From: an uncultured Planctomycetales bacterium
Lineage (GTDB): Bacteria > Planctomycetota > Planctomycetia > Isosphaerales > Isosphaeraceae
Length of the DNA stretch: 64,000 nt
Assembly: GCA_903926465.1 (NCBI GenBank)
Contig: CAIYJE010000087.1
Coordinates: 1 to 64,000, forward strand
Direction of reading: 5' to 3'
The first letter of the stretch is position 1. Each line of letters opens with the position of its first letter. The notes beneath the pieces are model-generated. The model was not told where the DNA came from, made no database searches, and was given only the letters and a program-made list of their open reading frames with translations. The position numbers and the translations under genes are program-made. Shown here piece by piece: positions 55,448 to 63,050 of this stretch.

Positions 55448-55686
55448 GGTGCCTGGAAAAAACCGTGGGAATCTAGATACGCCTGCCCGTTCTCGATGCG
55501 TCGTACCAGGTAAAACCTTTCCCTATACAATTCAGGTGAATTGCTGCTGATATTTTGATCGGAGGTAAAAGCTGCCCCCTCCTTCAGGACCACTTTCTTA
55601 CCCACCCACTGCTCCTGCTTGGCAAGAACTGTTGATCCGCTCATCGCCAGTACACACGCCAGGGCCAGCAAGCCGTATCTGTACAT
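55429..55686 (-). CDS. Signal peptide and N-terminal domain of the frameshifted TPR protein
   Basis: An 85-residue frame starting at ATG 55686 with a signal peptide (YRYGLLALACVLAMSGSTVLA) and a small beta domain (WVGKKVVLKEGAAFTSDQN, then YLVRRIENGQAYLDSHGFF). It ends 18 bases after it passes the start of the TPR frame, at TGA 55431-55429. N-terminal domains of this type normally precede TPR repeats in planctomycete exported proteins, so the two frames look like one gene. A one-nucleotide shift at the T6 run gives GFFPGTVPVEDL. The interruption could be programmed, a mutation or a sequencing error. Confidence 0.7.
   Translation of the reverse strand: MYRYGLLALACVLAMSGSTVLAKQEQWVGKKVVLKEGAAFTSDQNISSNSPELYRERFYLVRRIENGQAYLDSHGFFQAPCRLRT
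55456..55462 (-). other. Slippery heptamer U UUU UUC at the TPR frame junction
   Basis: On the minus strand the sequence GGT TTT TTC CAG contains T TTT TTC in the zero frame, a canonical -1 frameshift heptamer. A -1 slip yields TTT TTT CCA GGC, continuing in the TPR frame. A 7-bp inverted repeat (CCTGATC and GATCAGG, 6-base loop) lies 22 bases further downstream and a tiny GGCA/TGCC pair is closer. See findings. Confidence 0.5.
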
Positions 55687-55835
55687 CTTGGTGAGCTTTG
55701 CATCGTTCCTGGAACCAACGAAGTTATAAGTGATCCACATGGTTCTCTTATCAAAGCGGGCCTGATCGGTCAAGGGATACCAGTTCCAGACGGCCGTCCA
55801 GTCTCCAGGAATACGAACCGTGGCTGGCGGTCCGG

Positions 55836-56354
55836 CTACTGTTTAGCGAAAGTTCCTCTTTTACGATCTTTTGCAACGCCAGGAAAGGAAAGCGACAGTC
55901 CATGCGCCACACAATGTACTCCACTTTTGTAAATTCTTGCTGCAAAAATGGCTTCTGTCAGATTCTGCAATGCGTCAGATTTTCGCAATTCAAACGGACG
56001 CATTGCCCCGGTCAGAACAATAGGAACATTTGTGTCAGGAAATGTCTCGAACAGCAATTCGCCCGTAAGAGGCAGTGTATCGGTCCCATGAAGGATGACA
56101 ATTCCGTCGAGTCGCTGTGATCTCTTTTGGGCAAGTAAGACACGGACGGCCTCGACAATTTTTTGTCGATCACGATCATCAATTTCCAGACTATCTTTCG
56201 ACATGAGCTCAGTGATATTCCAAGTCAAATTCTCAAGTCGTAATTCCGAGAGCATTCGAGAAACAATGGACTGTCGGTTGACGAGAGTGCCATGATCTTC
56301 ATCGTACAACTTCTCAATGGTACCGCCCGTGGTAATGATCTCGATGAAGTTCAT
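55836..56354 (-). CDS. Short-family asparaginase-like protein
   Basis: A 172-residue protein consisting of a single N-terminal asparaginase domain. Motif TTGGTIEKLYDE (catalytic Thr9) and ILHGTDTLPLTGELL (Thr-Asp pair) are intact, as is VLTGAMRPFELRKSDALQNL. The C-terminal domain of typical 330-residue enzymes is absent; known short forms of about 160-170 residues end similarly with a KDRKRGTF-like segment. Start ATG 56354 follows AAAGGTC; an upstream extension lacks support. It has no signal peptide. It should hydrolyse asparagine or a related amide. Same direction as the TPR pair, about 150 bp upstream of it. Confidence 0.85.
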   Translation of the reverse strand: MNFIEIITTGGTIEKLYDEDHGTLVNRQSIVSRMLSELRLENLTWNITELMSKDSLEIDDRDRQKIVEAVRVLLAQKRSQRLDGIVILHGTDTLPLTGELLFETFPDTNVPIVLTGAMRPFELRKSDALQNLTEAIFAARIYKSGVHCVAHGLSLSFPGVAKDRKRGTFAKQ

Positions 56355-56780
56355 ATGGACCTTTCGGCTTCGTTCACCGGAACCAGTTTCGCCAGGGCTG
56401 TTTCCACCAGCCCAAAGCAGATTCCGGGTGTAATGGTTTTCCGTGAAATGGACAAACCTGGGGCGGCGAGATTCCAACCGGAGGATGGCGACCTTCCGAG
56501 CTGACGTGCAATTTTTGCAGGGCCCGCCCCTGAGGTAGACTCTTATTCAGTTGTACCTTAAATCGAAGATGGGGTCTGTCCATGTCCGTCTGAAGCAAAT
56601 CAGACCGGAATGGACGGAATGAAGCTAAGTTCCTGGCCGCATGGAGGTCGTCCATGCCGTCCATTTCTCAAATAAACACCCCATCCCCGACACTCCCGGA
56701 TACCCACTCGGCTTGACGCTCAGAAGCGGTTCGCGTACTTTCCCGATCTCCAGCGGTGTGCCCACCCAGGGACGGAACCC
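56355..56780. other. Divergent intergenic region
   Basis: A 426-bp region between the asparaginase (reverse) and the GT2 gene (forward). It contains a hairpin and ATGGAC-type repeat (listed next), but no convincing gene. Promoters for both directions probably lie here; no strong match was found. Confidence 0.4.
56578..56670. repeat. ATGGAC-type inverted repeats and hairpin
   Basis: At 56578-56615 an imperfect hairpin is formed around GTCTGA-AGCAAA-TCAGAC, with outer GTCCAT/ATGGAC pairs. Further on, GAATGGACGG (56608-56617) is matched in reverse by CCGTCCATTTC at 56660-56670. The ATGGACGG core also occurs at 54309-54337. The arrangement looks like a short dispersed intergenic repeat. Confidence 0.45.
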
Positions 56781-57728
56781 GTGCGCATCGATCGAACCAG
56801 CATCCTGATTCTGAATTACAACGGCCGGGCACTCCTCGAAGAGTGTCTTCCCTCCGTTGTTGCCGCATCCGCTCGCTCGCCTGTGCCCTGCACGGTTTCT
56901 GTGATTGACAATAGTTCCACGGATCACTCGGTTGCCTGGCTGGCCGAACATTGGCCCGAGATCACGGTTCACCTTGAACCCAATCGTGCCCTGGCCTCAT
57001 TCAATACCGTACTGGCCAGGCTCACAGAGCCTGCCGTACTGTTGCTCAATAATGACATCAAGCTCGATCCAAACGCGGTTGGCCCGCTCTTGAAGTCGCT
57101 TGAAGTCCACCCCGACGCTCTCTTCAGCGCTCCTCAGTGCTGGACCTTTGACGGCCAGACCTACGAAGGGATGCGCACTCGCGTCCGGATGCGATTCGGT
57201 CTCATTCAGGGCCTCTGTCGGGTTCCAGGCTTTGAAGCGAGCGTGACCACCGCCGACCTCACCGCCTCGGCCGGCCCGATCCTTGCCGTGAATCGCCAGC
57301 GGTTCCTCGAACTCGGTGGCTATGACCCCCTCTACTTTCCAGGCCGGATCGAGGACCTCGATCTCGGCTTCAACGCCTGGATGCGCGGGTGGAAGGGATA
57401 CTACGTGCCGGAATCACTTGCCTACCACAAAGGATTCGCCTCGTTCGAGCCGGCATTCGGACAAGGCGGCTGTGATCTGCTGGCTGCGCGGAATAGCCTG
57501 CTGTTCGCCTGGAAGAACCTCACAGGCTTGCGCCTGATCCAGCATGCCGCCTGGCTGCCCGCACGGCTTGCTTACGCCGTAACCCGTGGCCGCACCAACT
57601 TCTTACAAGCCTTTTGCGAGGCCTGCCTGGCGTTTCCCCAGGTCCGAAACCAGAGGCGACTGAGAGGCATTCCCGTTCGAGAATGGACGCAACGCCAGGA
57701 GGCGTTCTTCCGTCAGTTTCACTGGTAG
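56781..57728 (+). CDS. Family 2 glycosyltransferase
   Basis: A 315-residue GT-A enzyme starting at GTG 56781. N-terminal TSILILNYNGRALLEECLPS is followed by SVIDNSSTDHSVAWL, the nucleotide-binding side, and AVLLLNNDIKLDPNAVGPLL, where NND replaces the usual DxD metal motif, as in the rhamnosyl/galactofuranosyl-like GT2 group. Later FPGRIEDLDLGFNAWMRGWK holds the ED element that activates the acceptor. Cytoplasmic, no membrane helix. It opens the envelope-glycan operon. The acceptor is unknown. Confidence 0.9.
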   Translation: MRIDRTSILILNYNGRALLEECLPSVVAASARSPVPCTVSVIDNSSTDHSVAWLAEHWPEITVHLEPNRALASFNTVLARLTEPAVLLLNNDIKLDPNAVGPLLKSLEVHPDALFSAPQCWTFDGQTYEGMRTRVRMRFGLIQGLCRVPGFEASVTTADLTASAGPILAVNRQRFLELGGYDPLYFPGRIEDLDLGFNAWMRGWKGYYVPESLAYHKGFASFEPAFGQGGCDLLAARNSLLFAWKNLTGLRLIQHAAWLPARLAYAVTRGRTNFLQAFCEACLAFPQVRNQRRLRGIPVREWTQRQEAFFRQFHW

Positions 57729-57820
57729 TCCGCCCGTTGATGGGACCGATGTGAGAGGTTTTGTCGTTCATTGCTTGCCTGTTCCTCAGATCTCAGGCAG
57801 ACGGCGCAAGGAGGCGCCCC

Positions 57821-58819
57821 ATGCCACATCCATTCTCAAAGATTGTGATTGATGCTCGCCCGACCGGTAGCCACGGTCCCTGGGCAGATCGGCTCGTGCT
57901 CGGCCAGTCGATGCTGCACAGACATATCGAAGCGGCACAAAGGCTTGACGCAGGTTCGCCTCAGATCCTCAACCACTTGCAACATGAACAGGAACCAGCA
58001 GCCAAACCATCGGCCTTCCTCCTCAGAACCGATCGGCTGTATGACACTCGCAAATTGCAAAAGGCCTATCGCAAGGGAACAAGCCCGGAATCGGCGGTCG
58101 TCTGGCGTCTTGACCAAATCGACGACCTCGACCGAGCCGGCGACGAACTTCGGCGCAGGACCAGTTACCAGCCGCTTGGTCGATACTGGGCCTGGCCACT
58201 GGCCTGCAAGCTCGCACGATCGCTCAAATCAACCCCCGTTCGGCCCAACACGCTCACGCTTGCTGCCGCAGTTTCCATGATGGCGGCTTCCGCCTGCCTG
58301 ACCCAGGGAACCGGCTGGCGGATTCAATTGGGCACGGCAGGCTTACTCGCGCTGGGTCTGGTTCTTGATACGGCCGATGGCCACCTGGCACGCATCCAGG
58401 GGACCGCTTCGGAATTCGGTCGCTGGCTCGACGCCGTGCTCGACGAATTCTGTGATCTGCTACTTCATGGGGCCATTGCCTGGTCGTTTTTCGCTCGATC
58501 GGCACAACCTGGCTGGCTGCTACTCGGCATGGCCTACATGATCAGCAAATATGTATTTCAAACGGCCATGCTTGAAGATCGCCGGCCCCCCCAAACACCA
58601 AGCACCACGAACGCTCTCAAGACATCCTCCCATCCCTTGAGTCTTTCCAGAAGGCTTCGACCACTGGTGCATCTGATGGGCCATGCCGATATTCGCTGGC
58701 ATACCTGGATTCTTTTCGCGCTCATCGGTCGGCTCGATCTGGTGCTCTGGTTCGGAGTGGCCTATTTCTCAGTACGAGTTGCCGCCATGGTGGCGAGCAG
58801 GGCGGTATCCCATGTATGA
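57821..58819 (+). CDS. CDP-alcohol phosphatidyltransferase with N-terminal extension
   Basis: A 332-residue protein. ATG 57821 has AAGGAGG eight bases upstream. About 120 N-terminal residues of unrecognised type precede the membrane domain. The catalytic motif is complete: DGHLARIQGTASEFGRWLDA with VLDE, matching the DGxxAR-x8-G-x3-D-x3-D pattern. Several membrane helices follow (LLLGMAYMISKYVF and others). Enzymes of this family transfer a phospho-alcohol from CDP to a polyol or glycolipid. The extension could be a nucleotidyltransferase remnant or a targeting region. It belongs to the operon by overlapping the next gene. Confidence 0.88.
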   Translation: MPHPFSKIVIDARPTGSHGPWADRLVLGQSMLHRHIEAAQRLDAGSPQILNHLQHEQEPAAKPSAFLLRTDRLYDTRKLQKAYRKGTSPESAVVWRLDQIDDLDRAGDELRRRTSYQPLGRYWAWPLACKLARSLKSTPVRPNTLTLAAAVSMMAASACLTQGTGWRIQLGTAGLLALGLVLDTADGHLARIQGTASEFGRWLDAVLDEFCDLLLHGAIAWSFFARSAQPGWLLLGMAYMISKYVFQTAMLEDRRPPQTPSTTNALKTSSHPLSLSRRLRPLVHLMGHADIRWHTWILFALIGRLDLVLWFGVAYFSVRVAAMVASRAVSHV

Positions 58820-59741
58820 ATCATTGGTCACCGCCGTGATCATTGCCAAAGATGAAGCACACGACCTGGACGGTTGCCTCGATTCTTTGAAATGGGTCGA
58901 TGAGATCGTGATCGTTGTGGATGCCCGCAGCCTGGATGCCACAGAATCCATTGCACGCCGACGCGCCACCCACACCCTCGTCCGCACCTTCGACCACTTT
59001 GCCGCCCAGCGCAATGCAGGAATTGACCTGGCCAGCGGGCGCTGGATTCTTTCCATTGATGCCGACGAACGCGTCTCAGACGGATTGCGTCAAGAAATTC
59101 AGGATTTAACGCAACGCAATTCCAACATCCAGGCCGCTCACATCCCAATTCAGAGCGAGATCCTGGGCCGAACCTTACGCTACTGCGGAACCCAGCTCGA
59201 TCGGCCAGTCCGCCTGTTCCGCCAGAACGCCACACGCTGGCAGGGCGAAGTCCATGAACGGGTTGGACCCACGGAACATGGCGTGACCCTCCGCTCCCCC
59301 ATCCTTCACCGCTCGCTCTCAGACCTCAATGAGTTCGTGACCAAGATTCACGAATACACCTCCCTGGAAGCCGAAAAACTGGCGAGGCTCGGAGTTCAAC
59401 CACGCCGGTTCGACCTCACCCTGCGGCCCATCTGGACCTTTCTAAAGCTCTATCTCGTCCGACGTGGATTCCTCGACGGCACCGAGGGATTCCTCTACTG
59501 CGCACTCTCTGCCTTCTCAGCATTTGTTCGCAACGCCAAACTCAGAGAACGAACGCTCAAAATCTCTTCAGAGCTACTCGTCGTGGATCAGGCACGACAT
59601 CCCCTTCAGAACCGACCCAGCCCATCGGTTCGAGCCGACCGCGCGCATCAGAGTCACGGGGCAACCCATATCCTGGGAAACAACCCGGCGATGACGGCTG
59701 CCGTGCCCACAGAAAATCATTCTGGGGCCACCACCCCATGA
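58812..59741 (+). CDS. Family 2 glycosyltransferase (WaaE/KdtX-like)
   Basis: A 309-residue enzyme. ATG 58812 overlaps the preceding stop by 8 bp. The N-terminus TAVIIAKDEAHDLDGCLDSL is typical of WaaE/KdtX-type transferases, which add a sugar to lipopolysaccharide core. The metal motif DADE occurs in GRWILSIDADERVSDG. RSLSDLNEFVTKIHEYTS and LRPIWTFLKLYLVRRGFLDG are the characteristic C-terminal segments, the latter probably membrane-associated. About 50 residues at the end are low in complexity. The acceptor is likely an envelope glycolipid. Confidence 0.92.
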   Translation: MYESLVTAVIIAKDEAHDLDGCLDSLKWVDEIVIVVDARSLDATESIARRRATHTLVRTFDHFAAQRNAGIDLASGRWILSIDADERVSDGLRQEIQDLTQRNSNIQAAHIPIQSEILGRTLRYCGTQLDRPVRLFRQNATRWQGEVHERVGPTEHGVTLRSPILHRSLSDLNEFVTKIHEYTSLEAEKLARLGVQPRRFDLTLRPIWTFLKLYLVRRGFLDGTEGFLYCALSAFSAFVRNAKLRERTLKISSELLVVDQARHPLQNRPSPSVRADRAHQSHGATHILGNNPAMTAAVPTENHSGATTP

Positions 59742-60430
59742 GCACGGAACTCTTTGTGGCCGAGCGATTTGACACGCTCCAGGAACGCTTCAAGACATTC
59801 GTGGCGGAATCCGATGTGCGGCTGACCGCCATTGAACGGGCCACCGGGCCGCTGGCCGGCAAGCGAATTCTCGATCTGGGCTGTGGTAAAGGCCGATTTG
59901 CACGCCACTGGATTAGCGCGGGGGCCACGGTGGTCGGTCTTGATATCTCGCACGCCATGCTTGAACGTGGGCTCTCATTCCCAAGGGTACGCGGCTCGGT
60001 CGCCCACTTACCGTTCGCAGACGGCCAGTTCGACATGGTGGCCGCTATCGAGGTGCTGGAACACGTAGAGCCGTCACGCCTACCACAGATTCTTGCCGAG
60101 TCTTACCGCGTGCTTGCTCACGGGGGCAGCCTGGCCATCGTTGACAAGAATGCCACCGCGCTCGATGCCCAGCGCCCCTGGCTTCCGGCCACACTTGTGA
60201 AACGCGTGGATGAACTCCGTGGGCGCTGGATGTACCGGCCTGGTGAGCCGTTTCGTGAGCACTGGTTCATCCCTTCAAAAATGAAACGGATGCTTCGACA
60301 ACAGTTCCCCGAAGTCCGGTGCTCGTTTCTGCTCAGGCCAGAGGAGCAACCCCGGCTCGTTTTCCACTATGTGCCACGCTGCAGGCTTTGGACCCTTTGG
60401 CATGCGCACAAACCGGGGGCAAGTCGATGA
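59738..60430 (+). CDS. SAM-dependent methyltransferase
   Basis: A 230-residue class I methyltransferase. Its ATG lies in ATGA with the previous stop, so translation is likely coupled. Motif I is RILDLGCGKGRFARHWISAG; then VVGLDISHAMLE, FDMVAAIEVLEHVEP and LAHGGSLAIVDKN. The N-terminal 30 residues are helical. It should methylate a glycan, lipid or small metabolite of the operon's pathway in the cytoplasm. Specificity unknown. Confidence 0.9.
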   Translation: MSTELFVAERFDTLQERFKTFVAESDVRLTAIERATGPLAGKRILDLGCGKGRFARHWISAGATVVGLDISHAMLERGLSFPRVRGSVAHLPFADGQFDMVAAIEVLEHVEPSRLPQILAESYRVLAHGGSLAIVDKNATALDAQRPWLPATLVKRVDELRGRWMYRPGEPFREHWFIPSKMKRMLRQQFPEVRCSFLLRPEEQPRLVFHYVPRCRLWTLWHAHKPGASR

Positions 60431-61926
60431 ATTTGTTGCAGGCCGGATCGCTTCCACTGCTGCCGTTGATCCTCCATCGCACCCCGCCCGGTCTCGAAAT
60501 CATTCTGAATCAGGCCGGTATCCCCTGGGTATCATCTGACGAGCCACAGTCCCTCTCGCTTGGGCGATTCGTGCTGGTTGATGGTGCCCAATCCAGACAC
60601 ATCAGGTCTCATAGAGGTCTGACGGCCGAACATGTGATGATTGATCTGGTAACCTTCCGCTCTGGCTGGAAGTTTGACCCATTCGCGGCTCTGCTGGACA
60701 CTCGCCCCGGCTATCGAGCCTGGCAATCTGGCGCGTACAGGCTAGTCGAGCGCGTGAGCCGGGTGGATCGCGCACGAATTCGCGTTACGCTGCTGAAATC
60801 GCTCAGGGCGGAGATCGAGCGAGCAGGGGGGGTACTGGCATGCCTGAGCCCGTTCCCGTATCCCTACCGATCGGCATTTAACCTCCGGATCGACCTGGAT
60901 GAGCCGGCTCCGGCCGACTATCAGGCCATGGCAACCGCACGCCGCCCGCTGAATGACTGCTCCACGCACTTTGTCTGCACGTCGGCTTACGGTCGATTTC
61001 CAGAGATCCTTGCCGATCTGCGGGGGCTAGACAGCCACTCTCATGGCCATCATCACGTGGTTTCCCGTGACCCGTCCCAAAACCTGCAAAACCTGACGCA
61101 GGCCGACGTATTGCTGCGGGCAGCCGGCATGGAACCGGTAGGTTACGCGGGCCCAGAGGGGCGCTGGAATCCAGGACTGAATGGCGTGATCGAGCAGTTG
61201 GGGTACGAGTTTTCTGGGGAATTTCAACTCGGTTTTGATGATCTTCCATTCTGGCCGTGGTTGGGGAACCGCTTTTCGTCCGTGCTGCAGATTCCGGTGC
61301 ACCCCATTAGCGAGGGCTTGTTTCTGGAAGCAGGGGCAACCACCGGCCAGCCGATTGCAGACCACCTATCAGAGGTGGTTGAACGCAAGCTGGCTGCGGG
61401 TGAACCCGCGTTTGTCTATGGCCATCCCGAAGGACGGCTGGGGCGATTTCCTGAAATTCTCGACCGCTTGGCCCAGACCGTTGCAGCCCAGACGGGTCTG
61501 TGGCGAACCACTCAAAAAACTTTCGCACGCTGGTGGGTCGCTCGCGCTCGTCAGCGCTGGTGTTTGCATATGAGCGAGCCTGGCATACTCCGTTTCGAAT
61601 TCCAGCCAATTCAATCGGCCTGGATTCCAACGATCCAGATTCAACACGGAAACCAGACTGCCGAAATCGCCGTGCGCGAGGCTGAATCCACGGTCCCTCT
61701 GAGTTCGCTCGATTTCCGACCCAGTCCCGAGCAGCCGAGCGAACGGGAAGCCCCCATCATCAAACGCCCCATCTCGCTACGTGGACTGCTGCGCCACGCG
61801 CTAGACTGGGACACGGTGACCCCGATCGAGGATTTACCAGAGACAACCCTCTCTCTGCGTGCCCGCAAGTGGATCCGGTCCGCTCGTGAGAGTTCTCGGC
61901 GCTCTGCGGAGCCAACGCCCCAATGA
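60427..61926 (+). CDS. NodB-like polysaccharide deacetylase-domain protein
   Basis: A 499-residue protein, start ATGA-coupled to the methyltransferase. A central region has deacetylase-type motifs: FNLRIDLDEPAP with Asp pair (metal/catalytic) and LDSHSHGHHH with the His-rich metal site, then AGPEGRWNPGLNG. The about 165 residues before and 200 after are of unknown type. The His motif differs from standard HxxxH (SHSHGHHH), so activity cannot be assumed. No clear signal peptide. In this operon it may edit an N-acetylated sugar of the envelope glycan while still on the cytoplasmic side. Confidence 0.78.
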   Translation: MNLLQAGSLPLLPLILHRTPPGLEIILNQAGIPWVSSDEPQSLSLGRFVLVDGAQSRHIRSHRGLTAEHVMIDLVTFRSGWKFDPFAALLDTRPGYRAWQSGAYRLVERVSRVDRARIRVTLLKSLRAEIERAGGVLACLSPFPYPYRSAFNLRIDLDEPAPADYQAMATARRPLNDCSTHFVCTSAYGRFPEILADLRGLDSHSHGHHHVVSRDPSQNLQNLTQADVLLRAAGMEPVGYAGPEGRWNPGLNGVIEQLGYEFSGEFQLGFDDLPFWPWLGNRFSSVLQIPVHPISEGLFLEAGATTGQPIADHLSEVVERKLAAGEPAFVYGHPEGRLGRFPEILDRLAQTVAAQTGLWRTTQKTFARWWVARARQRWCLHMSEPGILRFEFQPIQSAWIPTIQIQHGNQTAEIAVREAESTVPLSSLDFRPSPEQPSEREAPIIKRPISLRGLLRHALDWDTVTPIEDLPETTLSLRARKWIRSARESSRRSAEPTPQ

Positions 61927-63050
61927 ACTCCTCCACGGTTGCACAACCTGAAATTCACACCTCGGGCGACTCGGCACGGGAATGGCTGGAAGCGCGGCTC
62001 AACCAGCCCATGACACCAGGCGCGGTGGTGGTTGCAGCTCCGTCGACCGCCTTTCAGGCTCCCGGTGGGGGCGAAGTGCAACTGGTTCAGACCAGCAAAC
62101 ACCTTGAAGAAATCGGCTGGTCGATCCGCCCATTCGTTCCCTGGATCGACTCACTTCGGCAGGCGAAGCTGCTTCATATTTACGGAATGTCAGCAGAAGG
62201 GCTCGGGCTGGCCAGATGCGCCCGGACCCTTGGTATTCCAGTCATTCTGTCGCCAATCTGCTGGTTCGAGCCTGGTGCGCTGGCCAGACTGGCAGATCAC
62301 CCTTGGCATTCCATGAAAGCGCTGGCCGCGTGGTCCGCGCGATCGGCCTGCCCAAGGCTTCCTGGTTGGCGCAGAAGCCTACTGCACGCTTGTGATGTGG
62401 TCCTTCCCAATTCCGAAGCCGAGGCGCATCAACTGGTACGACTCTTCGGGCTCAATCGGACCAAGATCCGGGTTGTGCCCAATGGCGTTAAACCCAGAAG
62501 CACACCTACCAATACAATCGAGCCACGATTGCTGGAGACCGACTTCGTCTTGTATGCCGGCCGGATCGAACCCCGCAAAAATGTTCTGGGCCTGGTCCAA
62601 GCCACGCAGATGGCAGGCCTTCCCCTGGCTGTCATTGGCGACCCTGTGCCCGGGCACGAGGGTTACGCCAAAGCCTGTCGTGAAACCGCTGGAAACAACG
62701 CCACATGGTTTCCGCGCATGGCACACAACGATCCCCGGCTTTCGGCGGCGTTCGCCCAGGCGCGGGTCTTTGCGCTCCCGAGCTGGTTTGAAACGCCAGG
62801 ACTGGCCGCCCTGGAGGCTGGACTGGCCGGCACGCCGCTGGTTATCACTCCACTAGGCTGCACTCGTGAGTATTTCAGCGATCTCGTAGAGTACGCCCAT
62901 CCGGCCCGACCTCGCCAGATTGCCGCCTCACTTCAAAAAGCTTGGGAACAGGGCCGGCAACCTGATCTGGCCAGATGGATTGGAAGTCGGTATCTCTGGG
63001 CGCAAGTTGCCAGGAAAACCGCAGAGGTTTATCACGAGCTTGAGCACTAG
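61923..63050 (+). CDS. Glycosyltransferase family 4
   Basis: A 375-residue GT-B enzyme coupled by ATGA overlap to the previous gene. N-terminal PSTAFQAPGGGEVQLVQTSK is the acceptor-side Gly-rich loop. The donor side has VLYAGRIEPRKNVLGLVQA and ALPSWFETPGLAALEAGLAG, which provides the E-x7-E motif. Typical retaining GT4 that uses a nucleotide sugar in the cytoplasm. The next gene overlaps its end by 11 bp. Confidence 0.92.
   Translation: MNSSTVAQPEIHTSGDSAREWLEARLNQPMTPGAVVVAAPSTAFQAPGGGEVQLVQTSKHLEEIGWSIRPFVPWIDSLRQAKLLHIYGMSAEGLGLARCARTLGIPVILSPICWFEPGALARLADHPWHSMKALAAWSARSACPRLPGWRRSLLHACDVVLPNSEAEAHQLVRLFGLNRTKIRVVPNGVKPRSTPTNTIEPRLLETDFVLYAGRIEPRKNVLGLVQATQMAGLPLAVIGDPVPGHEGYAKACRETAGNNATWFPRMAHNDPRLSAAFAQARVFALPSWFETPGLAALEAGLAGTPLVITPLGCTREYFSDLVEYAHPARPRQIAASLQKAWEQGRQPDLARWIGSRYLWAQVARKTAEVYHELEH

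Noticed and set aside
55429-55462. Claim of proven programmed frameshifting in the TPR gene
   Set aside because: The heptamer is exact, but the downstream stem is further than usual and a simple one-base loss in a T run explains the data equally well.
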